A DNA stretch of 6,376 bases, taken from contig CALMVH010000047.1 in NCBI GenBank assembly GCA_937873165.1, positions 1 through 6,376 of the forward strand. Reading direction: 5' to 3'. The position numbers and the translations under genes are program-made. Of the stretch, positions 1 through 6,106 are shown piece after piece. The notes below the pieces were generated by a model that had not been told where the DNA came from, did not search any database, and saw nothing but the letters and a program-made list of their open reading frames with translations. Positions within the stretch are counted from its first letter, which is position 1; every line of letters starts with the position of its first letter. The stretch is from an uncultured Rhodospirillales bacterium (GTDB taxonomy: Bacteria; Pseudomonadota; Alphaproteobacteria; CALMVH01).

Positions 1-220
1 TAGCTTGCCTCCACTGTCGCAAATAAAGATGTCGAAGGATAGCGATGCCAAGCAGCAAAAAAACCATTGGCACAAGCACTAAATCTAGCCAAGCTGTATG
101 AAAGTCCAAGGGTCCCTTCATGGGACTTATTTCAGGAATAACGTTGGCAGCCGCCGCGATAAGCCCAAAAGCAAGGGTCCATACCCATAAGATAGCGCGG
201 AAAGGCTTTCGCTCGACCAT
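1..220 (-). CDS. Small membrane protein downstream of polA, C-terminus cut by window edge
   Basis: An open frame of 73 codons runs off the left edge with no stop. I do not recognise the family. Two hydrophobic stretches are visible, residues about 8-28 and 44-62. The first follows a basic N-terminus (MVERKPFR) and the second is followed by an Arg-rich tail (RHLYLRQWRQ), so a two-helix inner-membrane protein with both ends inside is likely. The ATG shares one base with the polA stop (TGATG), and a GAGG motif sits 7 bases upstream of it inside the polA 3' end. This fixes the start and suggests translational coupling to polA. Base composition is odd: I count 107 G+C in 220 bases (49%), and GC at third codon positions is about 48%, far below polA. 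That could mean transferred DNA or a weakly constrained gene. The open frame, the ribosome site and the hydrophobic pattern argue that it is real; its function is unknown. Confidence 0.65.
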   Translation of the reverse strand, partial: MVERKPFRAILWVWTLAFGLIAAAANVIPEISPMKGPLDFHTAWLDLVLVPMVFLLLGIAILRHLYLRQWRQA

Positions 221-2994
221 CAATGCGCCTCGCCCCAGTTCAGCCCTGCGCCCGCCTCCGCCTGCAGCGGCACGCCCAGCGACACTGTGGCTTCCATCGC
301 GTCCTTTACCCGCGCCCCGACCTCATCCACATGGGCGTCGGGGACTTCCAGGACCAGCTCGTCGTGCACCTGCAGCAGCAGGCGGGCGGGCAGGTTTTCG
401 CGGGCAATCACCTGATGTACCTTCACCATCGCGCGGCGCATGATGTCGGCCGCGGTGCCTTGCAGGCGCGCGTTGATCGCCTGGCGTTCGGCGGCGGCGC
501 GGCGGGCGGGGTTCTGTTCGTTGATGCCGGGCATGTGGCACTTGCGCCCGAACAGCGTCACGACGTATCCCGTGCGCCGGGCAAAGGATTTGGTATCCTC
601 CATGTAGTCGCGCAGCTCGCCGAACCGGTCGAGGTACTGGCGGATATAGGTGGAGGCCTGCCCCGTCTCGATGCCCAGTTGCTGCGCCAGCCCAAAGCCG
701 CTGATGCCGTAGATGATGCCGAAATTGATCGCCTTGGCGGCGCGGCGCAGGTCGGCGGTCATCTCCGCCATCGGCACGCCGAAGACCTGGGCCGCCGTCA
801 GGGCGTGGATATCGTCGCCGTTGCGGAACGCCTCCACCAGCGCGCCGATCCCGGCGATCTCCGCCGCCAGCCGCAGTTCGATCTGGGAGTAATCGACGGA
901 CAGCAGCTTGTGGCCGTCTTCCGCGATAAAGGCGCGGCGGATTTCCTTGCCCTCCGCCGTGCGGATGGGGATGTTCTGCAGGTTGGGCGCGGTGGAGGAC
1001 AGGCGGCCGGTGTTGGTTGCGGCCAGGAGGAAGCTGGTATGAACACGGTTCGTGCGCGGGTTGATCTCCTCCTGCAGCGCGTCGGTATAGGTGTTCTTCA
1101 GCTTGTAGGTTTGGCGCCATTCCAGCACCTTTGCGACGATCGGGTTGCCGGCATCGGCCAGCGGCTCCAGTATGGCGGAGTCGGTGGACCAGTCGCCCGT
1201 CTTGGTCTTGCGGCCGCCTTCCAGCTTCAGTTCGTTGAACAATACGTCGCCCAGCTGCTTCGGCGACCCGATGTTGAAGGGCCGGCCGGATAGCGTCTGG
1301 ACTTCGATTTCCAAGGCTGCCAGCCGGGTCTCGAACCGCTGGCTGAGGTCCTTCAGCACCGGCAGGTCGACCTTGATGCCCTGCCGCTCCATCGAGGCCA
1401 CGACCGGGATCAGGGGCCGTTCCATCGTTTCATACAGCGTGGTCATCCGCTCCGGCACCAGCCGCTTGCGGAACAGGCCGTGCAGCCGGAGGATCAGGTC
1501 TGCTTCCTCCGCCGCATAGCGCGTGGCCTTGTCCAGATCGACGCGGTCAAACGAAAGCCTGGCCTTGCCGGTGCCGGTAATCTCCGCCAGCTTTACCGTT
1601 GTGTGGTTCAGGAACAGCTCGGCCAGTTCGGGCACCGTATGGCCGTGCGTGGTGCCGTCCAGCACATAGGACAGCATCTGCGTGTCGTCGAACGGGGTCA
1701 GGTGCAGATGCTCGGCGGCAAAGGCCTGCAAGACCGACTTCAAATTATGCCCGATCTTCAGCACTGTACGGTCCGTTAGAAGCGCCTCCAGCCGCGCCAG
1801 CAGATCGGCTGTCGCGATCTGGGGCAGCCGCGTCGGCCCATCAAGCGCCAACGTGCCCTCGGGCGCGGCCTGCATCCCGACATGGGTCAGGGGGATATAG
1901 CAGGCCTCGCCGGGGGCTACGGCCAGCGCGATGCCCGTGATCCCGGCGAACCAAGGGGCGGCGCCATCCAGCACGGGCGCGATGGCGACAAAACTCGCCG
2001 ACACGGCGCGCGCGATCCAGCTTTCCACCCCTCCAAGGGTTACCACCGTCTCGTACCGCGCTTCCACCACCGCTGACAGTTCGGTTTCGACCTGCGCTTT
2101 TTCCAGCTCGGGCATCGGCAGGTCGTAGCCGCGGCCTTCCAGCCGGTTTGCAACGGCGCGCAGGCCCTGCGCCCGGCAGAATGCAATCAATTGATCGCGG
2201 TCGAAGGCTTTTACCACCAGGTCTTCCAAGGGCACCGGCACCGGTACGCTGCAATGCAGCGTCACCAGTTGTTTCGACAAGCGTGCCTGGTCGGAATACT
2301 GGACCAGGCTTTCCCGGCGCTTCGGCTGCTTGATGGTGTCGAGGTTCGCGAGGAGGGTTTCCAGGTCGCCGAACTGCCCGATCAGTTCCGCCGCGGTCTT
2401 CGGCCCGATGCCCGGCACGCCCGGCACGTTGTCGATGCTGTCGCCGATCAGCGACTGCACCTCGATCATCTTTTCGGGCGGCACGCCGAACTTCTCGATC
2501 ACCTCGGCGGGACCGATGGGCTTGTTCTTAATGGGGTCGAACATGTCGACGCCCTCGCGCACCAGCTGCATCAGGTCCTTGTCGGAGGATACGATGGTGA
2601 CTTCCTGCCCCCGGTCGCGGGCAAGGCAGCAATATGTGGCGATGAGGTCGTCCGCCTCGTAGCCTTCAAGTTCGAGCGACGGCAGGTTGAACGCCGCCAC
2701 GGCCTCGCGGATCAGCGGGAACTGCGGGATCAGCTCAGGCGGAGTGTCAGTGCGGTTGGCCTTGTATTGATCATAGAGATTATTCCTGAAGCTGGTGCGG
2801 CTGGCGTCGAAGATCACGGCGACCTGTCCCGCATGAAAATCGGTCAGCAGCTTCAGCAGCATGTTGACGAAGCCCATAACCGCATTGACAGGCGTACCGT
2901 CGCCGCGCGTCATCGGGGGCAGGGCGTGGAAGGCGCGAAAAATAAAGCCCGACCCGTCGATCAGGTACAGGCGGCGCGAGGGTTCGTCGGTCAT
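220..2994 (-). CDS. polA: DNA polymerase I (proofreading site degenerate)
   Basis: Pol I (924 aa; E. coli 928) fills gaps and removes RNA primers during lagging-strand synthesis and excision repair in the cytoplasm. The N-terminal 5'-nuclease/flap domain (about 1-290) keeps its metal-binding acids: D13, D63, D115 and D116 (YEADDL), D138 and D140 (SSDKD), and D185 and D188 before a helix-hairpin-helix (GVPGIGPKTA). The polymerase domain is complete: motif A DYSQIELR with D701 and E706, motif B with R750, K754, F758 and Y762, and motif C VHDE with H877, D878 and E879. The middle 3'-5' exonuclease domain (about 315-510) keeps its fold but not its catalytic acids. The E. coli D355/E357 pair aligns with A337/A339, D424 with S420 (HNLKS), and D501 with E497 (YAAEEAD). 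Proofreading is therefore probably absent. The ATG at 2994 overlaps the stop of the exported-protein gene (ATGA), which suggests coupled translation. Confidence 0.98.
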   Translation of the reverse strand: MTDEPSRRLYLIDGSGFIFRAFHALPPMTRGDGTPVNAVMGFVNMLLKLLTDFHAGQVAVIFDASRTSFRNNLYDQYKANRTDTPPELIPQFPLIREAVAAFNLPSLELEGYEADDLIATYCCLARDRGQEVTIVSSDKDLMQLVREGVDMFDPIKNKPIGPAEVIEKFGVPPEKMIEVQSLIGDSIDNVPGVPGIGPKTAAELIGQFGDLETLLANLDTIKQPKRRESLVQYSDQARLSKQLVTLHCSVPVPVPLEDLVVKAFDRDQLIAFCRAQGLRAVANRLEGRGYDLPMPELEKAQVETELSAVVEARYETVVTLGGVESWIARAVSASFVAIAPVLDGAAPWFAGITGIALAVAPGEACYIPLTHVGMQAAPEGTLALDGPTRLPQIATADLLARLEALLTDRTVLKIGHNLKSVLQAFAAEHLHLTPFDDTQMLSYVLDGTTHGHTVPELAELFLNHTTVKLAEITGTGKARLSFDRVDLDKATRYAAEEADLILRLHGLFRKRLVPERMTTLYETMERPLIPVVASMERQGIKVDLPVLKDLSQRFETRLAALEIEVQTLSGRPFNIGSPKQLGDVLFNELKLEGGRKTKTGDWSTDSAILEPLADAGNPIVAKVLEWRQTYKLKNTYTDALQEEINPRTNRVHTSFLLAATNTGRLSSTAPNLQNIPIRTAEGKEIRRAFIAEDGHKLLSVDYSQIELRLAAEIAGIGALVEAFRNGDDIHALTAAQVFGVPMAEMTADLRRAAKAINFGIIYGISGFGLAQQLGIETGQASTYIRQYLDRFGELRDYMEDTKSFARRTGYVVTLFGRKCHMPGINEQNPARRAAAERQAINARLQGTAADIMRRAMVKVHQVIARENLPARLLLQVHDELVLEVPDAHVDEVGARVKDAMEATVSLGVPLQAEAGAGLNWGEAH
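228..231 (-). promoter_or_regulatory. Ribosome binding site for the gene after polA
   Basis: On the minus strand GAGG (within GGCGAGG) lies inside the last codons of polA, 7 bases before the ATG at 220-218. It has standard spacing and supports the TGATG stop-start overlap as the true start of the downstream membrane protein. Confidence 0.45.
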
Positions 2995-3278
2995 GGACCT
3001 GATGTAGCACGTCGCAGCGGGGCATTGTAGGCATCCACCGCCTGCTGCATGGTATCATAGGCAGCCGCCGAACCACGCAGATCCGCATACCGCTCAAGCG
3101 GCGGCAGGGTGGCGGCTTCGGCGCGAAGGCAAGCCGCATAGGCATCCAGGGCGGCTACATAGGTTTCCGTGGCGCTTTGCGGGCTGATAGCCGCGCTCGT
3201 GACCTTCAGGGGAGTAACGCACTCGCCATGCGCGGTACTGGACGCCAGCGCCACGGTCAGCACGATGCGCCCGATCAA
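2991..3278 (-). CDS. Small exported protein of unknown function upstream of polA
   Basis: I chose the TTG at 3278, giving 95 aa; TTG overlaps the TGA stop of the zinc-protein gene by two bases. The frame stays open further upstream to a GTG at 3458, but that stretch lies over the zinc-protein gene and reads as Arg-rich shadow. From TTG the N-terminus is a plausible signal peptide: residues 1-18 (MIGRIVLTVALASSTAHG) with a short basic start, a hydrophobic core and possible cleavage near residues 16-18. The mature part, about 75 residues, looks mostly helical, with repeated Tyr (YVAALDAYAACL, AYDTMQQAVDAYN). It has two cysteines, C20 and C50, that could form a disulfide in the periplasm. I recognise no catalytic motif and assign no function. 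The stop overlaps the polA ATG by four bases, so the gene sits in the polA operon. A GTG a few codons downstream is another possible start. Confidence 0.6.
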   Translation of the reverse strand: MIGRIVLTVALASSTAHGECVTPLKVTSAAISPQSATETYVAALDAYAACLRAEAATLPPLERYADLRGSAAAYDTMQQAVDAYNAPLRRATSGP

Positions 3279-3451
3279 TGCCCCGAGGCGGCGTACGAGG
3301 CGGCACGCTCGAAGCGGCGGCCGCACCACGGGCAGACGATGGCAGGCTTGTCGGCCAGCGAAAGGTACACCAGGGGATGGCCCAGGGCCGCGTCGCCACC
3401 GTCGCAACCGACGCGTTCGCTGGTTACGATGATTGTTTCTTTTGCTTTCAT
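3275..3451 (-). CDS. zf-CHCC zinc-finger protein, NDUFS6-like
   Basis: This is a 58-residue protein with an ATG start at 3451. The signature is GCDGG at 15-19, ALGHP at 22-26, VYL at 28-30 and CPWCGRRF at 40-47, giving the Cys-His-Cys-Cys zinc ligand set C16, H25, C40 and C43. This matches the zf-CHCC family (Pfam PF10276), bacterial relatives of the C-terminal domain of NDUFS6, an accessory subunit of respiratory complex I. Alphaproteobacteria often encode such stand-alone proteins of about 60 aa, so the length is normal. No signal peptide or membrane segment is present, so it should be cytoplasmic. A role in complex I assembly or stability is inferred from family membership only. It is the first gene of the polA block, and its TGA overlaps the likely TTG start of the next gene. 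The ribosome site is weak (GGGTG shortly before the ATG). Confidence 0.88.
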   Translation of the reverse strand: MKAKETIIVTSERVGCDGGDAALGHPLVYLSLADKPAIVCPWCGRRFERAASYAASGH

Positions 3452-3475
3452 GGCGCACCCATACTGTATCTTTTC

Positions 3476-3503
3476 AGAATAGCGAAGTCCCTGCTTTGTT
3501 CAA
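3476..3503 (-). promoter_or_regulatory. Candidate sigma-70-type promoter for the zinc protein-polA operon
   Basis: Reading the minus strand, TTGAAC (3503-3498, four of six matches to the -35 consensus) is followed after 16 bases by TATTCT (3481-3476, four of six to the -10 consensus). Initiation would fall near 3469, about 18 bases before the zinc-protein ATG. The -35 box would lie within the first three codons of the divergent secreted-protein gene if that gene starts at 3496. The match is modest and judged by eye. No better candidate was seen in this short gap, and no clear promoter was found for the plus strand. Confidence 0.3.
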
Positions 3504-4725
3504 AAAGTCTTTTGCGCTTTGGGCGATCCTGTGCGCGACAGGAGCCGCAATGCCTGCTTTCGCCGCCACCTCGCCCTTGCAGTTCCTGCAAGCGCGGATC
3601 GATGCCGTTCATCCGGAAAGCGCGGCGGCGTTCGTCGCCAGCTACGATGTAACGGGCACCGATGCGCACGGCCTCGCCGATGGTGGGGCCGCTTATACCT
3701 ACGATCAGGCTTTGACGCTGCTGGCGTTCCTGTCGAGCGGCGATAATGCGCGCGCGCGCCGCATCGGCAACGCGCTGGTCTGGGCACAGGCGCATGACCG
3801 TTTCTATCACGACGGCCGCCTGCGTAACGCCTATGCCGCAGGTGTAATCGACGCCACCCCCGCCCGGTTGCCGGGATATTGGAGTAAAACAGAAAACAAA
3901 TGGATCGAGGACTCCTATCAGGTGGGGTCCGCGTCCGGCAACCAGGCCTGGGCAGGCATCGCGTTGCTGCGCCTGTCGGCGGCTACCGGAGATAGGCGGT
4001 ATGCCGATGCCGCACGATCCATAGGCCGCTTCTTGATAGACAAGGTCGGCGTAACAGGCGGCCTGCCTGGCGGGTTCGAAGGCTTCGAACCCAGCCCCCA
4101 GACGTTGACGTGGTGCTCGACGGAGCATAACGCCGACGCCTTGGCATCCCTGCGGCTGCTGGATGCGACATACCCAGGCGAGGGGTTCGGCGCGGCGGCG
4201 GACCAGTTACGCGCTTTCCTCGCCACGATGTGGCAGGGCGACCATTACGCGGTGGGTACCTTGCCCGACGGCAAGACGATCAACCCTTACTCAAGCCTGG
4301 ACGCGCAGACGTTCACACTCATGGCCCTTGCTGCAGCCCCCGCGACGGGCAGGAGTGCAATGGCTTATCTCCAGCGCACCCACGGTGTACCGGGCGGCTT
4401 CGACTACAGCGACGCGAAGGCAGGTCTCTGGCCCGAAGGCACGCTGCAGGCGGCACTGGTCTATAAGCTGACCGGGCAACCCGAAAAGGCGCAAACCCTG
4501 ATCGACACGCAGATCGAGGCGCTGACCCCGGAGGGTGGCCTTTACGCCGTGCAGGGCATCGGCGGCGCGCCACTCGACCGGCTGGACACGAAACTGCGGC
4601 TTGGCAACGGCGAGGGACTGGAGTGGTACTACTACCGCCGCATCCACATCGCGCCTGTCGCGTGGCTGGTGATGGCGCAAGCCGGGTATAATCCGCTCGC
4701 CAGTGCATCAGCGCCCGGCAAGTAA
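3496..4725 (+). CDS. Secreted alpha/alpha-toroid (six-hairpin glycosidase-like) protein
   Basis: This is a predicted periplasmic or secreted protein of 409 aa. No ATG is available near the N-terminus. The TTG at 3496 gives a textbook signal peptide: KK at 3-4, a hydrophobic core at 6-19 and AFA before the expected cleavage after A23. An earlier TTG at 3433 would add 21 residues unlike a signal peptide and run into the divergent gene. The mature chain shows repeated helix-pair units typical of (alpha/alpha)6 barrels: YTYDQALTLLAFL (67-79), GNQAWAGIALLRL (148-160), EHNADALASLRLL (210-222), SLDAQTFTLMALA (267-279) and WPEGTLQAALVYKL (312-325). Candidate functional residues are R110/N111, E138/D139, E210/H211/D214, E314, and E373/E376 in an aromatic stretch WYYYRR. 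This suggests binding or cleavage of a carbohydrate, but neither substrate nor catalysis can be read from the sequence. The gap to ccmC is 45 bp on the same strand, so co-transcription is possible. The fold call is by pattern only. Confidence 0.7.
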   Translation: MFKKSFALWAILCATGAAMPAFAATSPLQFLQARIDAVHPESAAAFVASYDVTGTDAHGLADGGAAYTYDQALTLLAFLSSGDNARARRIGNALVWAQAHDRFYHDGRLRNAYAAGVIDATPARLPGYWSKTENKWIEDSYQVGSASGNQAWAGIALLRLSAATGDRRYADAARSIGRFLIDKVGVTGGLPGGFEGFEPSPQTLTWCSTEHNADALASLRLLDATYPGEGFGAAADQLRAFLATMWQGDHYAVGTLPDGKTINPYSSLDAQTFTLMALAAAPATGRSAMAYLQRTHGVPGGFDYSDAKAGLWPEGTLQAALVYKLTGQPEKAQTLIDTQIEALTPEGGLYAVQGIGGAPLDRLDTKLRLGNGEGLEWYYYRRIHIAPVAWLVMAQAGYNPLASASAPGK

Positions 4726-4770
4726 GGCGAAGCGCTTGCGGAACAGCTGTTGTGAAGACTAGGTTCGCGC

Positions 4771-5499
4771 ATGGCTTTTCCCAGCACAACAGCCCTTGCC
4801 CGGCCACGTGAATTTCAACGCATCGCGGGTCGTGTCCGTTCGTGGACGGCCGCCGCAATGGTAATTCTGTTTGCCTGGGGGCTGTATCTGGCGCTGTGGG
4901 CTTCGCCGCCGGATTACCAGCAGGGTGATACGGTACGCATCATGTACGTGCATGTGCCGGCTGCCTGGATGGCCATGGCGATCTATGCCGCGATGGCCGT
5001 GGCGGCCGTCATAGGATTTGTCTGGCGGCACCCCCTGGCCGAGTTGTTCGTGCAGGCGGCCGCCCCCATCGGAGCGGTGTTTACCGCCGTGTGCCTGGTC
5101 ACCGGCAGCTTCTGGGGACGCCCGATGTGGGGGGCGTGGTGGGTATGGGATGCCCGGCTTACCTCCGTGCTGATCCTGTTCTTCCTGTACGTGGGCTACA
5201 TCGAACTCAGCCGGTCCTTCGACGATCCTGCGAAAGGCCTTAGGGCCGGGGCGATCCTCGTCATGGCGGGGGCTATCAACCTGCCCATCATCAAGTTCTC
5301 GGTTGAGTGGTGGAACACGCTGCACCAGCCCGCGAGCATTCTGCGCATGGGCGGTCCGTTGGTCGATCCGTCTATGTTGCACCCTCTGTTGGTCATGGCG
5401 GCGGCTTACCTGTGCCTTTTCGTTACGCTGGTCACCATGCGGCTGGAGACGGCGCTGCTGCAACGCCGCGCCCGGCAGAGGCGTCTGGCGCGTGGCTGA
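4771..5499 (+). CDS. ccmC: Haem-handling membrane protein CcmC (cytochrome c maturation)
   Basis: CcmC is the inner-membrane protein that loads haem onto the chaperone CcmE in System I cytochrome c biogenesis. The 242 residues match the usual length (E. coli 245). About six membrane segments are visible, near 25-44, 63-84, 92-112, 128-146, 159-176 and 203-222. The periplasmic tryptophan-rich WWD motif is intact: W115, G116, W120, W123, W124, W126 and D127. Both conserved haem-ligand histidines are present, H61 in HVPAAW and H185 in TLHQPAS. The ATG at 4771 is preceded by an in-frame stop, and no better start exists. The C-terminus is Arg-rich and cytoplasmic. The gene overlaps ccmD by 8 bases. 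CcmA and CcmB, its ABC partners that release haem-loaded CcmE, are not immediately upstream. Confidence 0.97.
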   Translation: MAFPSTTALARPREFQRIAGRVRSWTAAAMVILFAWGLYLALWASPPDYQQGDTVRIMYVHVPAAWMAMAIYAAMAVAAVIGFVWRHPLAELFVQAAAPIGAVFTAVCLVTGSFWGRPMWGAWWVWDARLTSVLILFFLYVGYIELSRSFDDPAKGLRAGAILVMAGAINLPIIKFSVEWWNTLHQPASILRMGGPLVDPSMLHPLLVMAAAYLCLFVTLVTMRLETALLQRRARQRRLARG

Positions 5500-5635
5500 G
5501 TTCCTGGCCATGGGCGGGTATGCGGGTTACGTATGGCCAGCCTACGCCATCGCGGCGCTGGGCCTCGCCGGCATCGCGCTCACCACCTGGCGCGGCCTGG
5601 TGAAAGCCCGGCGCGAGGCGGACCAGGAGGCATGA
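5492..5635 (+). CDS. ccmD: Small membrane protein CcmD
   Basis: CcmD is a short single-pass protein that stabilises the CcmABC complex and helps release haem-loaded CcmE. From the GTG at 5492 it is 47 aa, normal for the family. It shows the typical N-terminal pattern FLAMGGYAGYVWPAYA (4-19), one membrane helix at about 16-32, and a charged cytoplasmic tail (KARREADQE). GTG is preferred over the ATG at 5510 because it keeps the conserved residues ahead of MGGY and has AGAGG about 10 bases upstream. An ATG start would give 41 aa and remains possible. The gene begins inside the end of ccmC and its stop overlaps the ccmE ATG (ATGA), so translation of the three genes is probably coupled. Confidence 0.93.
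   Translation: MAEFLAMGGYAGYVWPAYAIAALGLAGIALTTWRGLVKARREADQEA
5625..5630 (+). promoter_or_regulatory. Perfect AGGAGG with 1-base spacing to the ccmE start
   Basis: AGGAGG lies in the last codons of ccmD (reading Gln-Glu-Ala) and is followed by a single C before the ccmE ATG at 5632. The sequence is a perfect Shine-Dalgarno, but the spacing is much shorter than the usual 5 to 9 bases. It may act by holding the ribosome that has just terminated at the overlapping ccmD stop, or it may be a coincidence of codon choice. Confidence 0.4.
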
Positions 5636-6087
5636 ACCGCAGGCAAAGGCGGCTGACCCTGGTCGGGTTTTGCGCCCTCGGGCTTTCTGCCGCAGCCATC
5701 ATGAGCGCCATCGCCTTCAGGGATACGTTGGTGTTTTTCTACAGCCCATCGGATCTGGTCGCCGACGGCGCGCCAGCGCCCGACCGCATGTTCCGGCTGG
5801 GGGGCATGGTGGAGCAGGGAAGCGTGCACCATGCGGGCGATACGGTCACGTTCGTGGTCACCGACTTCAAGGCCACGCTGCCGGTGACGTACACCGGCGT
5901 CCTGCCCGACCTGTTCCGCGAAGGCCAGGGTGTCGTGGCCGAAGGCAATCTCGGCGCCGACAAGATTTTTTACGCAACAACAATTCTCGCCAAGCACGAC
6001 GAACGCTACATGCCGCCCGAGGTCGCCAAGGCCGTGGGTCGAGCCGGAAGCGAGCATCATCAGACGGATACGCTTGTAGGGCCATAG
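5632..6087 (+). CDS. ccmE: Haem chaperone CcmE
   Basis: CcmE is a membrane-anchored periplasmic chaperone that binds haem covalently and carries it from CcmC to the CcmF-containing ligation complex. The protein has 151 aa, a usual length. A basic N-terminus (MNRRQRR) is followed by one membrane anchor at about 9-29, then the family motif FRDTLVFFYSPSDL (29-42) and the beta-barrel domain to about residue 120. The haem-binding site is intact: LAKHDERYMPPEV places the covalent haem histidine at H122 and the conserved tyrosine at Y126 (E. coli H130 and Y134). This is the classical His form, not the Cys variant known from some bacteria and archaea. The C-terminal tail is flexible and holds two more histidines (H142, H143), of unknown meaning. 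The start overlaps the ccmD stop by four bases; a gap of 19 bases leads to ccmF. Confidence 0.97.
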   Translation: MNRRQRRLTLVGFCALGLSAAAIMSAIAFRDTLVFFYSPSDLVADGAPAPDRMFRLGGMVEQGSVHHAGDTVTFVVTDFKATLPVTYTGVLPDLFREGQGVVAEGNLGADKIFYATTILAKHDERYMPPEVAKAVGRAGSEHHQTDTLVGP

Positions 6088-6106
6088 CCTATGATCAAAA
6101 CGAATT

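Noticed and set aside
120..443. Plus-strand open frame across the polA end (107 codons)
   Set aside because: It is Pro/Arg/Ala-rich, overlaps polA and the coupled membrane gene on the other strand, and has no recognisable features.
223..1293. Long plus-strand open frame (356 codons) antisense to polA
   Set aside because: It lies wholly opposite an unmistakable polA, its His/Gln/Arg/Gly-rich composition is typical of antisense frames in GC-rich genes, and it shows no motif.
2191..3030. Plus-strand open frame (279 codons) opposite the polA 5' end
   Set aside because: Same reasoning: a shadow of the conserved 5'-nuclease domain on the other strand, with no recognisable domain.
3433..3495. Longer start (TTG at 3433) for the secreted protein
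   Set aside because: It would add 21 residues unlike a signal peptide, overlap the divergent zinc-protein gene, and leave no promoter space; the TTG at 3496 gives a standard signal peptide.
3448..4128. Minus-strand open frame of 226 codons opposite the secreted-protein gene
   Set aside because: The plus strand carries a signal peptide and repeated helix motifs; the minus frame is compositionally biased and also crosses the promoter gap.
4759..5511. Minus-strand open frame of 250 codons opposite ccmC
   Set aside because: ccmC has intact WWD and histidine motifs; the reverse frame is a charged, low-complexity shadow.
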